Shown here in pieces: positions 9,751 through 18,807 of a DNA stretch of 64,000 nucleotides (position 1 is its first letter; each line of letters opens with the position of its first letter). Position numbers and translations under genes: made by a program. The DNA is from Autumnicola sp041679265 (GTDB lineage Bacteria; Bacteroidota; Bacteroidia; Flavobacteriales; Flavobacteriaceae): positions 62,001 to 126,000 of the forward strand of contig NZ_JBGFSM010000008.1 of assembly GCF_041679265.1 (NCBI RefSeq), read 5' to 3'. Below the pieces are notes generated by a model, which saw only the letters and a list, made by a program, of their open reading frames with translations, searched no databases and was not told where the DNA came from.

Positions 9751-9791
9751 ACTCTCCACTCTCCACTCTTCACTTCCCATTCTTCACTCTC
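9751..9791. repeat. Degenerate tandem heptamer repeat ACTCTCC
   Basis: About six units of 7 bases, beginning with two exact ACTCTCC copies and then drifting (ACTCTTC, ACTTCCC, ATTCTTC, ACTCTC). It has the same period as the TAAGCTC tract 40 bases away but an unrelated unit. Confidence 0.8.
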
Positions 9792-9806
9792 TTAAACTTT
9801 TAACCA

Positions 9807-10766
9807 TTAAAAACCTGCAATGATCTGGTTGGCTATTTTAAGTGCCCGTGCTCCCTGTTTTAAGGTCACCATAGGCTCAGTATCATTATTTATGGCATCA
9901 GCAAAAGTTTCCAGTTCTTCCAGGATGGCGTTGTTAGGGGCAACATCGGGATTGTCAAAATAGATCTGCTTTTTCACCCCTTCCGCATTCTGGAGGATCA
10001 TGGCAAAGTCATCGGGATTTTCAGGAGCATCTTTCATTTTCACCACTTCGCATTTCTTCTCCAGAAAATCTACTGAGATATACGCGTCCCGTTGAAAGAA
10101 CCTCGATTTTCTCATATTTTTAAGCGAAATACGGCTGGCCGTAAGATTAGCCACGCAACCATTTTCAAACTCAATTCTTGCATTGGCAATGTCTGGCGTA
10201 TCGCTAATCACAGAAACTCCGCTCGCGTTTATACTTTTTACTTCAGCCTTAACCACACTCAAAATAGCATCAATATCATGGATCATTAAATCCAGTACCA
10301 CAGGAACATCTGTTCCCCGCGGATTGAATTCTGCCAGGCGATGCGCTTCAATAAACATCGGGTTTTCTATACGTGAAACCACCGACTGGAAAGCAGGATT
10401 AAACCGCTCTACATGCCCCACCTGGCCTTTCACCTTAAATTTTTCAGCAAGGGAGATTAACTCCTGTGCTTCTGCAAAGGTATTGGTAATAGGTTTTTCA
10501 ATAAAAAGATGTTTTCCCGCAGAAATTACTTTTTTGGCAACCTCAAAATGAGAAAGGGTAGGAGTAACCACGTCTACAACATCCACTTCCTGTATGAGGT
10601 CCTGCAATCCTGCAAAAGCTTTATAACCAAATTCTTTCGATACATTTTCAGCATTTTCTTTATGGGGATCATAAAATCCGACTAATTCATATTTTTTGGA
10701 TTGATTAAGTAGTTTAAGATGTATTTTTCCCAGGTGTCCGGCACCCAGTACGCCTACTTTTAGCAT
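9807..10766 (-). CDS. Gfo/Idh/MocA-family oxidoreductase
   Basis: A 319-residue NAD(P)-binding protein. The N-terminus has GVLGAGHLGKIHL (Rossmann), and the family EKP motif is present as LFIEKPITNTF near residue 90. The C-terminal half is the alpha/beta domain that gives substrate specificity; HDIDAILSV is in the usual active-site His region. The family oxidises or reduces sugars and related substrates; the actual substrate cannot be read from the sequence. There is no signal peptide, so it is cytoplasmic. A -7-like box lies just upstream (10785-10792). It is transcribed divergently from pcm. Confidence 0.88.
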   Translation of the reverse strand: MLKVGVLGAGHLGKIHLKLLNQSKKYELVGFYDPHKENAENVSKEFGYKAFAGLQDLIQEVDVVDVVTPTLSHFEVAKKVISAGKHLFIEKPITNTFAEAQELISLAEKFKVKGQVGHVERFNPAFQSVVSRIENPMFIEAHRLAEFNPRGTDVPVVLDLMIHDIDAILSVVKAEVKSINASGVSVISDTPDIANARIEFENGCVANLTASRISLKNMRKSRFFQRDAYISVDFLEKKCEVVKMKDAPENPDDFAMILQNAEGVKKQIYFDNPDVAPNNAILEELETFADAINNDTEPMVTLKQGARALKIANQIIAGF

Positions 10767-10784
10767 AATTTTCAGGATTTAGCA

Positions 10785-10792
10785 CAAAAATA
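10785..10792 (-). promoter_or_regulatory. Candidate -7 box of the Gfo/Idh/MocA gene
   Basis: The minus strand reads TATTTTTG, matching TAnnTTTG. The predicted transcript start would be about 12 bases upstream of the ATG at 10766. I find no convincing -33 TTG. Confidence 0.45.
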
Positions 10793-10899
10793 CTATTTTC
10801 AGCATAAATACTTTAGAAGATTCTGTTATAATCCCCGGGGTTTTTGTTTGTTGTTAAAGCTAATATTTACCTAATTTTACATTTTAAAATATTGAAACA

Positions 10900-11544
10900 G
10901 TGCTTAGGGACAACTTTAGACATAAAGGAAAGCGGCAGCAGCTGGTAAATACCATTAGAAAGAAAGGGGTCACCAATGAAAAGGTACTGGATGCCATTAA
11001 CAGCATTCCTCGCCACCTGTTTATGGATAGTAGTTTTGAAGATCATGCCTACCAGGATAAGGCATTTCCCATAGCTGCAGACCAGACAATTTCTCAGCCT
11101 TATACCGTTGCTTTTCAAACCGAACTTTTAGAAATTTCCAAGGAGGATACCGTGCTGGAAATAGGAACCGGAAGCGGTTATCAAACCGCTGTATTATGTG
11201 AACTTGGGGCAAGGGTTTACAGTATAGAGCGGCAGCGGGAATTATACCGCAAAACCAGTAAATTTTTATCTAAAATTGGTTACCGCCCAAAGCAGCTGAG
11301 TTTTGGTGACGGGTATAAAGGCTGGCCGGAATATGCTCCTTTTGATAAGATTATAGTTACCGCCGGTGCGCCTCATTTACCAAAAAAGCTGCTTGGCCAG
11401 TTAAAAGTAGGGGGCAGGATGGTAATTCCCATAGGCAGGGATGTACAAATAATGACCATGTTCACGCGGAAGTCTGATACTGAATTTGATAAAAAGGAAT
11501 TTGGAAATTTCAGGTTTGTACCGCTTTTGGAGGATAAAAATTGA
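10900..11544 (+). CDS. pcm: Protein-L-isoaspartate O-methyltransferase
   Basis: The enzyme methylates isoaspartyl residues in damaged proteins using S-adenosylmethionine. The conserved FMDSSFEDHAY region and the TISQPYTVA motif are followed by the SAM-binding VLEIGTGSGYQTAVL. GDGYKGWP and the DKIIVTAGAP strand complete the fold. 214 residues is normal. The start is a GTG at 10900: a stop at 10885 leaves only a few codons upstream and no ATG. A strong hairpin terminator follows at 11602. Confidence 0.92.
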   Translation: MLRDNFRHKGKRQQLVNTIRKKGVTNEKVLDAINSIPRHLFMDSSFEDHAYQDKAFPIAADQTISQPYTVAFQTELLEISKEDTVLEIGTGSGYQTAVLCELGARVYSIERQRELYRKTSKFLSKIGYRPKQLSFGDGYKGWPEYAPFDKIIVTAGAPHLPKKLLGQLKVGGRMVIPIGRDVQIMTMFTRKSDTEFDKKEFGNFRFVPLLEDKN

Positions 11545-11601
11545 TTTAGGAATTTGAAAATGTGGAAATGCGAAATTTCAGAGTTATTTTATTTCAGATA
11601 A

Positions 11602-11634
11602 AAAAAGCCTCACGGAGAAATTCATGAGGCTTTT
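11602..11634. terminator. Bidirectional intrinsic terminator
   Basis: An 11-base stem (AAAAAGCCTCA with TGAGGCTTTTT) with A- and T-runs on both sides. It lies between pcm and the oppositely oriented M28 peptidase gene, so it can serve both. Confidence 0.85.
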
Positions 11635-11653
11635 TATTTTTATATAAGAGTGC

Positions 11654-12670
11654 TTACTCAACGTCTTCTTCAGCTTTATCTACTATTAAGCGCTGCTCAC
11701 GATTGGCGATTTCCCAAGCGGTAAGAAAAACAAGCTTTGCTCTTTTAGCCAGGGCTTCATAGTCAATTTTATCTGGTGTATCGGTGATTTGATGATAATC
11801 TTCATGTACCCCGTTAAAATAGAAAATGATTGGTACATTGTGTTTCGCAAAGTTGTAATGGTCACTTCTATAGTAGAAACGGTTTGGATCGTTTTCATCA
11901 TTATACTTATAATCAAGGTCCAGGTTTATGTATTTTTCATTCACCTCTTCACTTAGTTCATGCAATTCTGTACTCAATTTATCGCTTCCAATAAGGTAGA
12001 TATAGTTATCATTGCCTTCATGTTCGGGATCTATACGCCCAATCATGTCAATATTAAGATCAGCAACCGTATTCTCCAGTGGGAATATAGGATGATCTGT
12101 ATAATATTTAGATCCTACCAGGCCTTTTTCTTCCCCGGTATTATTTAGAAAAAGTATAGAGCGTTTTGGAGTATACCCGTCTGCTTTGGCTTCTGCGAAA
12201 GCTTCTGCAATTTCCAACACGCCAACAGTCCCCGAACCATCATCGTCTGCTCCATTAAAGACATTCCCTTCATCATCCATTCCCACGTGGTCATAATGAG
12301 AAGAAATTACCACAATCTCATCAGGCTTCTCACTTCCCTTTAAAAAGGCCACAACATTTTCAGAATCTTTTATATCTCCGTGAAAAAAGTTTGAAGGTAC
12401 TTCCTGGAAGTAATCATCATTGCCCTGAGCGGCAGGAATTTTAAGGTTTTGATATTCCGTTTTTAGGTATTGAGCAGCTTTTTTTTGTCCCGGTTCTCCC
12501 GTTTCCCGCCCTTCAAATTCATCGCTGGCGAAGGTATATAGATGCGATTTTAGCTCTGTAGGAGTAATGGTGTTGGCATACTCCATAGGGTTAATATTAT
12601 CAATATTTTTTTGCTGGGTACCACAGCTAAGGAGATTTGCCGTTAAGGCAATTAAAAGTAATTTTTTCAT
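11654..12670 (-). CDS. M28 family zinc metallopeptidase, lipoprotein
   Basis: A secreted aminopeptidase-type enzyme. The start is set at the ATG at 12670, giving MKKLLLIALTANLLSC, a lipoprotein signal with C16 as the acylated residue; the longer frame from a TTG at 12682 is less likely. Zinc ligands are visible in order: SHYDHVGMD, NGADDDGSGT, TGEEKGLVGS, DMIGR and a late YHQITDTPDKI. No PA domain is inserted. The product is probably anchored in the outer or inner membrane facing the periplasm and trims peptides from the N-terminus. About 338 residues. Confidence 0.92.
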   Translation of the reverse strand: MKKLLLIALTANLLSCGTQQKNIDNINPMEYANTITPTELKSHLYTFASDEFEGRETGEPGQKKAAQYLKTEYQNLKIPAAQGNDDYFQEVPSNFFHGDIKDSENVVAFLKGSEKPDEIVVISSHYDHVGMDDEGNVFNGADDDGSGTVGVLEIAEAFAEAKADGYTPKRSILFLNNTGEEKGLVGSKYYTDHPIFPLENTVADLNIDMIGRIDPEHEGNDNYIYLIGSDKLSTELHELSEEVNEKYINLDLDYKYNDENDPNRFYYRSDHYNFAKHNVPIIFYFNGVHEDYHQITDTPDKIDYEALAKRAKLVFLTAWEIANREQRLIVDKAEEDVE

Positions 12671-12832
12671 GTATAGGTTCAAATGCTATCCTGAACTTTA
12701 CAGGACAGGCTGGTTTAACAAATCCCTCTAAAGGGTTTTAAAATGATCAACGGCAAGATAAGTATTTTGTGCCATAGCAACATTCTGGGATAACAATATC
12801 TGTTCCAATAGCTAAAAGAACCGCTTTATTTT

Positions 12833-13537
12833 TTACTGAAGTGCTCTTTTAATAGCATCTTCAACCAAGGGTTCCATAACATCATATCCGGCCGAAGTGG
12901 GGTGTACACCGTCTTTAGAAAATTCTGCTTTCATACCCTCTTTCTCATTTTTCATTTCTGAAAAATAATCCAGGTAAATGTGGCCATTTTCTTTGGCGTA
13001 TGACTTCAACCAGTTATTGATTTCAGCAATTTTTGCCACAGGTTCCAGTCCCGGCCGCCAGGGATAGTCATAAACAGGAAGAATAGAACTCAAAATCACC
13101 TTTATACCATTAGCTTCAGCCAATTGGGCCATTGCTTTTATATTATCGGTGATCATCTTTACTGAAGAAAAACCGGTATTTCCCGCAATATCATTAGTGC
13201 CGGCAAGAATTACCACCGCTTCCGGTTTAAGATCAATTACATCGGGGATAAATCGGATAAGCATTTGCGGGGTGGTTTGCCCGCTAATTCCCCTTCCCAA
13301 ATAGTTATTTTCTGAAAAGAATTCGGGATGCATATTGGCCCAGCCTTCGGTTATAGAATTTCCCATAAAAACAACTTTGGGATAGTCTTCATTTTTAAGA
13401 ATTTCTTCATTTGAAGTCCTGTATTTTTTAAGATTTGGCCAGTCCTGACTCATAAGTTCTTTATATTCTTCTTTTTGGGAAAATACGCTTAAGCTTACCA
13501 GCAGGAGAAGCAGGCTTACTAAATTTTGCTTTTTCAT
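12833..13537 (-). CDS. SGNH/GDSL-family hydrolase, exported
   Basis: A 234-residue esterase-fold protein with a cleavable signal peptide ending near VFSQ. The SGNH blocks are intact: GNSITEGW (Ser nucleophile), GISGQTT (Gly), GTNDIAGN (Asn) and DGVHPTSAGY (Asp and His). This family includes sialate and carbohydrate O-acetylesterases and lysophospholipases. The arrangement is like the acetylesterase type, but the substrate is not determined. The gap to the M28 gene is 162 bases, so it is likely transcribed separately. Confidence 0.9.
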   Translation of the reverse strand: MKKQNLVSLLLLLVSLSVFSQKEEYKELMSQDWPNLKKYRTSNEEILKNEDYPKVVFMGNSITEGWANMHPEFFSENNYLGRGISGQTTPQMLIRFIPDVIDLKPEAVVILAGTNDIAGNTGFSSVKMITDNIKAMAQLAEANGIKVILSSILPVYDYPWRPGLEPVAKIAEINNWLKSYAKENGHIYLDYFSEMKNEKEGMKAEFSKDGVHPTSAGYDVMEPLVEDAIKRALQ

Positions 13538-13589
13538 AATAATGGAATGCGGTTAAATTAAACAAAGGTTTTTAAGAAACAAATTTAGG

Positions 13590-14660
13590 CTAATTTCTCC
13601 TTTTAGCGCGTTCATATTGAGGAGGCCAGGAGATTTCTTCCTCCAGATCACGTGCAGCTTTTAAAGCGAAATAGGGTTCTCTTAAAAATTCCCTCGCCAT
13701 AAAAATAAGATCTGCTTTATTTTTGGCGAGAATATCTTCGGCTTCCTCTGTTGTAGTTATTAATCCAACTGCACCCGTAGCTATTTTAGCTTCAGCTTTA
13801 ATTTTTTCAGCAAACTTCACCTGGTAACCTTTAGCAACCGGAATTTTTACATCAGGAAGGAGTCCGCCAGAAGAGCAATCTATCAGGTCTACTCCTTTTT
13901 CTTTTAAAATTTTGGACAATTCTACCGATTCTTCTTCATTCCATCCATTTGCTACCCAATCTGTAGCAGAAATTCTTACAAAAAGAGGAAGGTTCTCCGG
14001 CCATACTTCTTTTACGGCTTTCACAACCTCTAAGAGGAAGCGAATCCTGTTTTTAAATGTTCCGCCGTACTGATCATTTCTTTTATTGCTAAGGGGAGAA
14101 AGAAACTGGTGGAGCAGATACCCATGAGCAGCATGAATTTCTACTACCTGAAAGCCTGCTTCTAGAGCACGGGCTGCGGCTGCCTTAAAATCTGTGATAA
14201 TTTTTTTGAGTCCGTTTTCATCTAATTCCAGTGGAAGCGGATTCTCACTTTTAAATGAAATGGCACTGGGAGCAACCGTTTGCCAACCTCCGGAATTTGC
14301 ATTTAGAAATAGCCCGCCTTCCCAGGGACGGGAAGTGCTGGCTTTGCGGCCGGCGTGGGCCAGCTGCGTACCCATAGTTACTCCCTGAGAATTTGCAAAT
14401 TGCACGATTTCCTTTAGTTTTGGGATATGTTCGTCTTTCCATATCCCTAAATCGTAGGGAGTAATCCTAGCTTCAGGAGAAACAGCAATAGCTTCTGTAA
14501 AAACCAATCCCGCACCTCCCACAGCACGGCTGCCTAAATGTACCAGATGCCAGTTATTGGCAAAACCATCTTCGCTGCTGTACATGCACATAGGGGAAAC
14601 TACGAGCCTGTTTTTTAATTTTATTTTTTTTATGTGACAAGCTGAAAAAATATTTGACAT
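13590..14660 (-). CDS. Old yellow enzyme family NADH:flavin oxidoreductase (YqjM-like)
   Basis: An FMN-dependent ene-reductase of the OYE family. The class III (YqjM-type) features are visible: SPMCMYS with the conserved Cys near residue 25, HLVHLGSRAVGGAGLV, QLAHAGRKA and HAAHGYLLHQFLSPLSN with the two substrate-binding His residues. TGAVGLI and FMAREFLREPYF bind FMN phosphate. 356 residues. It reduces activated C=C bonds of enals, enones or nitro compounds with NADPH. ATG start. Likely cytoplasmic and monocistronic. Confidence 0.92.
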   Translation of the reverse strand: MSNIFSACHIKKIKLKNRLVVSPMCMYSSEDGFANNWHLVHLGSRAVGGAGLVFTEAIAVSPEARITPYDLGIWKDEHIPKLKEIVQFANSQGVTMGTQLAHAGRKASTSRPWEGGLFLNANSGGWQTVAPSAISFKSENPLPLELDENGLKKIITDFKAAAARALEAGFQVVEIHAAHGYLLHQFLSPLSNKRNDQYGGTFKNRIRFLLEVVKAVKEVWPENLPLFVRISATDWVANGWNEEESVELSKILKEKGVDLIDCSSGGLLPDVKIPVAKGYQVKFAEKIKAEAKIATGAVGLITTTEEAEDILAKNKADLIFMAREFLREPYFALKAARDLEEEISWPPQYERAKRRN

Positions 14661-14841
14661 AGCACAGATTTTATTTTTAAAGATAAGCGATTTTAGCAGG
14701 AGCAGAAGGGAGTTTTAGAAAGTTCTTAAGGTTTTAAAGTGAAGGAGGAGTTTAATTATTTGTAATACAGCAGATTATAGAATAGATTGAAATGTATTCT
14801 AAAAAACATCAGGAAAATTTTTCAAAAATTAAAAAGCGTGT

Positions 14842-14849
14842 TATATTTG
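14842..14849 (+). promoter_or_regulatory. -7 box of the tRNA-Ser gene
   Basis: TATATTTG matches TAnnTTTG exactly. A start about 7 bases downstream leaves a leader of about 29 bases before the tRNA. The -33 region is T-rich without a clear TTG. Confidence 0.6.
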
Positions 14850-14884
14850 CACCCGCATTCAGCGAATAGCTGATGAGGCACTCA

Positions 14885-14969
14885 GGAGAAATGGCAGAGT
14901 GGTCGAATGCGGCAGTCTTGAAAACTGTTGAGGGTCACACCTCCGGGGGTTCGAATCCCTCTTTCTCCG
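14885..14969 (+). tRNA. tRNA-Ser (anticodon UGA)
   Basis: An 85-base tRNA with a 7-base acceptor stem (GGAGAAA with TTTCTCC) and G as discriminator. The anticodon stem-loop is CAGTC-TTGAAAA-CTG with anticodon TGA. There is a long variable arm (TTGAGGGTCACACCTC) and a GGGTTCGAATCCC T arm, which together are specific to serine. CCA is not encoded. It decodes UCA and probably other UCN codons. Confidence 0.96.
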
Positions 14970-14982
14970 CAACTTAAATTAG

Positions 14983-15017
14983 AAAAGCCTTGGTAATCAT
15001 TAGATTTCAAGGCTTTT
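14983..15017 (+). terminator. Intrinsic terminator after tRNA-Ser
   Basis: A 10-base stem AAAAGCCTTG with CAAGGCTTTT, 13 bases after the tRNA, ending in a T-run. Confidence 0.85.
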
Positions 15018-15125
15018 TTCTTTCTTCTGGTTGTTGTAGTGTTTTACTGATGAATTTCTCATGTAATATTTAGGTGAAATAAGAATTTCTATCCGCACAT
15101 AATTTTATTTCTCTTCAGCTAAAAT

Positions 15126-16346
15126 TTAATAAACCTTCACGGCTTTGCGGGACTTCTTCTTTAGTAAGTGTATAGAATAAAAAATGGTCCCTATTAAAGC
15201 CAGTCCAAACAGGAGATATCTTACCGAGATATCCAAAGTTGTTGTTATATCTCCCGAAGAAGAAATAATAAAGCTGGAAACAGAAGTAATGATATAAAGA
15301 AGGCCGCCAATTAGACCGCCGGCAATGCCTGCACTTCCGGGAAAGAACAGCATGTTCTGGGTGAAATAATTTGTAAAAATAAAGCCAGAACAAATATGTA
15401 TTAAAAAAGCAAAAGCAATTAAAAGCACCAATTGGTCCAGCTGAGTTGCAGCAAGGCTAAAAGCACCAAGTAATACTCCTTGCAGAAGTGTAGAAAACTT
15501 AAGTTTCCCGCCAAACCTGAAATTAGAAAATGTTTTGCTTAAAATACCACCAATCATCCAGGCAAATCCCAGAATAAGGGTGCAATACCCGGTGGTAACT
15601 GAATTGAAATTAAAATGATGTTCTACCACAAAGGGCCCTGCAATGTTAAATATCATTACCATGGAATAGGCCAGCCCGAGAATTAAAATTCCAATAATAA
15701 AAGCCTTGTTTTTTAGCATGGCAGCATATTGCAAGGATGTTTTTTTGAGATTGAATTTTTTAAAATTTCTAATAGTTTCCCCGCTAAAAAGCAGTTCTGA
15801 AAAAAATAAAATTGCGGCATAACCGGCCAGGAAATAGAAATTTGCATGCCAGTTAAATAGATTTTCCAAATACCCGCCAAGGAAAGGTGCTATAATAGGG
15901 CCGCAAGACCATACAATAGTGAAGTAACTTAAATAATGCTTCCTCCGTTCTTCGTTATAGACATCTACAAAATAGGCTCTTTTAGCCACTACAATAAAAG
16001 AAGTTCCAATGCCCTGTACAATTCTCCAAAAACATATTAGCCAAACCTGGTCTGTAAGGGTGATGGCGAGACTGCTTACAAAAAGAGCAGCCAGGGAAAT
16101 AAGCACCGGCCTGTACCTTCCCACGCTATCCAGCAGGCTGCCTACAAAAAGCTGGGCAAAGCCATAACTAAGAAAAAAGCAGGTTAGAGTGAGTTGGATA
16201 CTTTTTTCAGAAACCGCCAGGTTCTGGGCCATGGAGGGGAAGGAGGGCAGGTAGATATCTGTCATGAACCCTGAAAGTGGTATTGTAAAAAAGGTGATGA
16301 TGGTGGCAACCTGCTTTTGCTTTTCTGAAGCAGTCTTTAAGTGCAT
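15126..16346 (-). CDS. MFS transporter, Bcr/CflA drug-efflux type
   Basis: A 406-residue inner membrane transporter with about 12 hydrophobic segments. The DIYLPSFPSMA motif in TM1 and the motif A-like GSLLDSVGRYRP between TM2 and TM3 are typical of the Bcr/CflA subfamily, which pumps drugs or metabolites out using the proton gradient. RIVQGIGTSFIVV in TM4 fits. The C-terminal half ends in a short basic tail. It lies 40 bases after the start of the DUF481 gene in the same direction. Substrate unknown. Confidence 0.88.
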   Translation of the reverse strand: MHLKTASEKQKQVATIITFFTIPLSGFMTDIYLPSFPSMAQNLAVSEKSIQLTLTCFFLSYGFAQLFVGSLLDSVGRYRPVLISLAALFVSSLAITLTDQVWLICFWRIVQGIGTSFIVVAKRAYFVDVYNEERRKHYLSYFTIVWSCGPIIAPFLGGYLENLFNWHANFYFLAGYAAILFFSELLFSGETIRNFKKFNLKKTSLQYAAMLKNKAFIIGILILGLAYSMVMIFNIAGPFVVEHHFNFNSVTTGYCTLILGFAWMIGGILSKTFSNFRFGGKLKFSTLLQGVLLGAFSLAATQLDQLVLLIAFAFLIHICSGFIFTNYFTQNMLFFPGSAGIAGGLIGGLLYIITSVSSFIISSSGDITTTLDISVRYLLFGLALIGTIFYSIHLLKKKSRKAVKVY

Positions 16347-16386
16347 AGATAAAGATTATATTATAGGCAATTTACTACATTCTCTT

Positions 16387-17151
16387 TTACAAACTAATTC
16401 CAACCCCAATATTCAGATTAGAGGTATACTCCATAGTTTGCAGGGGTGTTTTACTATCATAGTAATAGTTATAGAGGGCAAAAACTTTAAACCATTTAGA
16501 AAGAGGGATATCAAAGCGGAATTGTTCCAGCAGCCTGTAATCGGCAAAATTTTCGTAAAGCGGCTGGTAATAAAAAGTATTGGCTATAGAGAAGCGCTGC
16601 GATTTGAAAAAATAGGAAAGGCTGATGTAAGTGCTGTTCCTGTGATTATATTCAGTGCTTTGTGCTTTGTCGCTATACTCTACTTCATACATATAACTGT
16701 TGCCGGCATAAGCATTAAAATACTCCCTGTCCATCCACTTAATCCTTAAGCCAAGGCCCACCAGGTTTCTTTGCTTTACTACCAGGAGCTGGTTATACTG
16801 CCCCTGTAAAAAACTTTCGAACCTAAGCAGGTTGCTTAATTTATAATTGAACCTGCCATGCAGGAACCAGGATTTCTGAAGGCTTTTGCCATCAGAATCT
16901 ATCAACTGGTAATTTCCCAGCAACAGGTAAGCTTTTTTTAGGTCTTTAGATTTTATCTGGGTGGTAAGGGCAGCGTCAATTTCATTTACCTGGTTCCCGT
17001 CATTATTGGTGTAATCATAAGAGATGTCGGCATTAAGTGCAAATTTAATGGAATCTGTCTGCATGCGTTTAGATTCTATATTCACCAGTTGCGCATACAT
17101 AAACCCAGGGAACAATGTGAGAGCCAGAAATGATAAAAGAATTCGGGTCAT
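16387..17151 (-). CDS. DUF481 family outer membrane beta-barrel protein
   Basis: A 254-residue exported protein with a signal peptide cut near GFMYAQ. The body is alternating polar and aromatic strands (FLHGRFNYKLS, QGQYNQLLVV, GLGLRIKW, TYISLSYFF) ending with VGISL, as in outer membrane barrels, and it fits the DUF481 family. Members are thought to be small outer membrane proteins of unknown function. It precedes the MFS gene by 40 bases. Confidence 0.75.
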   Translation of the reverse strand: MTRILLSFLALTLFPGFMYAQLVNIESKRMQTDSIKFALNADISYDYTNNDGNQVNEIDAALTTQIKSKDLKKAYLLLGNYQLIDSDGKSLQKSWFLHGRFNYKLSNLLRFESFLQGQYNQLLVVKQRNLVGLGLRIKWMDREYFNAYAGNSYMYEVEYSDKAQSTEYNHRNSTYISLSYFFKSQRFSIANTFYYQPLYENFADYRLLEQFRFDIPLSKWFKVFALYNYYYDSKTPLQTMEYTSNLNIGVGISL

Positions 17152-17228
17152 CCTGATTTTTAGAACAAATTTAATCCAAATTCGGGGATTAGGTCTTGAT
17201 AGATTCCTGATTTAATTTTCCATTAAAA

Positions 17229-17252
17229 AAGCCCGGCAATTTTACCGGGCTT
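17229..17252 (-). terminator. Intrinsic terminator after the S41 protease gene
   Basis: AAGCCCGG pairs with CCGGGCTT around an 8-base loop, followed on the minus strand by a run of T (17225-17230). It lies 23 bases beyond the S41 stop. Confidence 0.85.
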
Positions 17253-17275
17253 ATGTGTTTTGAGAATGGGATGCT

Positions 17276-18790
17276 CTAAAATTCTTTATCTCGCATAATT
17301 ACAGGCAGTTTATCTATAAACATTCTTTGATATCCGGGTTTATTCATCCCGCTTTCTCCAACCGGGGTAAAATCGCGACCCGCTTTCATAGAAAATTCAC
17401 TTTTCCTGGTAACCTGTGCTTTGCCAAGAATATCATTAATAGCAGCCTCTAAAAGAGGTTCAGAAGCTTCGCCTAAAATTCCAAGATCATTTAAATCTTC
17501 AGCTAAAGTCACGTCCGGCTCCAATCCGTCGAGATAATCTGATTTCCCGTCTGCATTGGCCGATTTAAATACGAGAGGCTGAATGGCATAGGTATGATTC
17601 TCATTGGCGTTTTCCCGACTGTAATCCGGACTGTCATACAAGGTGACCGATGCCTGAAATTTACCGGTGGTAGTTTCCCCAATTTGAACCACATTAATGT
17701 AGGGTTTCAGTCCATTAATAACTAATTCACTCGCAGAAGCTGTACTGGCACTGGTAAGGATGTACACTTTGGATAAATGCAAACTATTAATGGATTCCTG
17801 GGTTCTTATGCGGGAATCAAACCTGTTGATAAGGCTTTCGGGCTGTTGTGCTTCAAAATAAGACTGGTATTCTTCATTCCATTGTTCCTTCATAAAAACA
17901 TCTCCTTCAAACTGGCCGGTGATCATACTGGCAAGGTCTACGGCAGATTCTACAGAGCCACCACCATTATAGCGTAAATCCACCACCAGGTTAGTAATTC
18001 CTTCAGCTTTAAAATTGGCAAATGCGGCATTTAGTTCATCATCAAAATCTCCAATAAAGCTATTGTACATAAGGTAGCCTATCTTTTCTCCTTCCACTTC
18101 CAGTGTTTTTGCCAGGAAAACAGGATTTTCTGTATACTCGCTCCTGCTAAGTTCTGCTGTTTCATCGGTCATGATAATGCTGCTGTTTTCAATCCTTCCA
18201 ATATTTATAGTAAAGGAATCGGCGTCCAGTAAATCTGAAAAGTTATTAATGGTTAGTTTTTGACCGTTTACTTCAGTAAAAACCGTGCCCCTGGTGAGCC
18301 CGGCTTCGGCTGCGGGAGTATTAGGCACCACGTAGCGTAGAAATGCAAAAATATTATTGGTGCCGCTAATAGAGCCAAGTCCAAACTCCATACCTGCGGT
18401 ACTACTGCTTATGCCTTCAAAACTTTCTTCCAGGGAGATGTAATCATCTGTAAGAAAACTGAAACGGTCTCGGGAAGACACTAAATCTTCAAAAAGGCCT
18501 TCCGGGCTTCCGTAATTTCTTAAGAACCCGGCTTCTTCAGCATCAGAAGCAAAGTAGTCATTAGCCAGTTGCGGAATATCTGCCTTATACAGGTAAATGT
18601 CATTCATCCCGGAATAAATAAATTCTTCAATTTCAATATCCTCTGCTTCCAACAGGTTTTCTTCCGGATTTCCAGAATTTTCTCCTGAAGTTTCAGCTAA
18701 CGTATCTTCTGGGATTTCAGTGTCTTTTGTGCAGGAAGTAAAACTTAATCCAAGAAGTAAAAGGCTAATCAATAGTTTTATGGATCTCAT
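17276..18790 (-). CDS. S41 family peptidase (C-terminal processing protease type), lipoprotein
   Basis: A 504-residue lipoprotein: the signal ends in SFTSC with C20 as the acylated Cys. A tail-specific protease N-terminal region precedes a PDZ domain (PAAEAGLTRGTVFTEVNGQ), then the S41 protease domain with LVVDLRYNGGGSVESA and TSASTASASEL, which holds the catalytic Ser; the Lys follows at TTGKFQAS. The protease cleaves unfolded or tail-tagged proteins in the periplasm. The gene follows the GH88 gene by 17 bases and is closed by a terminator. Confidence 0.9.
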   Translation of the reverse strand: MRSIKLLISLLLLGLSFTSCTKDTEIPEDTLAETSGENSGNPEENLLEAEDIEIEEFIYSGMNDIYLYKADIPQLANDYFASDAEEAGFLRNYGSPEGLFEDLVSSRDRFSFLTDDYISLEESFEGISSSTAGMEFGLGSISGTNNIFAFLRYVVPNTPAAEAGLTRGTVFTEVNGQKLTINNFSDLLDADSFTINIGRIENSSIIMTDETAELSRSEYTENPVFLAKTLEVEGEKIGYLMYNSFIGDFDDELNAAFANFKAEGITNLVVDLRYNGGGSVESAVDLASMITGQFEGDVFMKEQWNEEYQSYFEAQQPESLINRFDSRIRTQESINSLHLSKVYILTSASTASASELVINGLKPYINVVQIGETTTGKFQASVTLYDSPDYSRENANENHTYAIQPLVFKSANADGKSDYLDGLEPDVTLAEDLNDLGILGEASEPLLEAAINDILGKAQVTRKSEFSMKAGRDFTPVGESGMNKPGYQRMFIDKLPVIMRDKEF

Positions 18791-18807
18791 ATATTTAATG
18801 TCGTTTA

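Noticed and set aside
9675..9791. Short regular repeats that could be read as a CRISPR-like array
   Set aside because: The units are only 7 bases and lie head to tail without spacers, and no cas genes are in the window.
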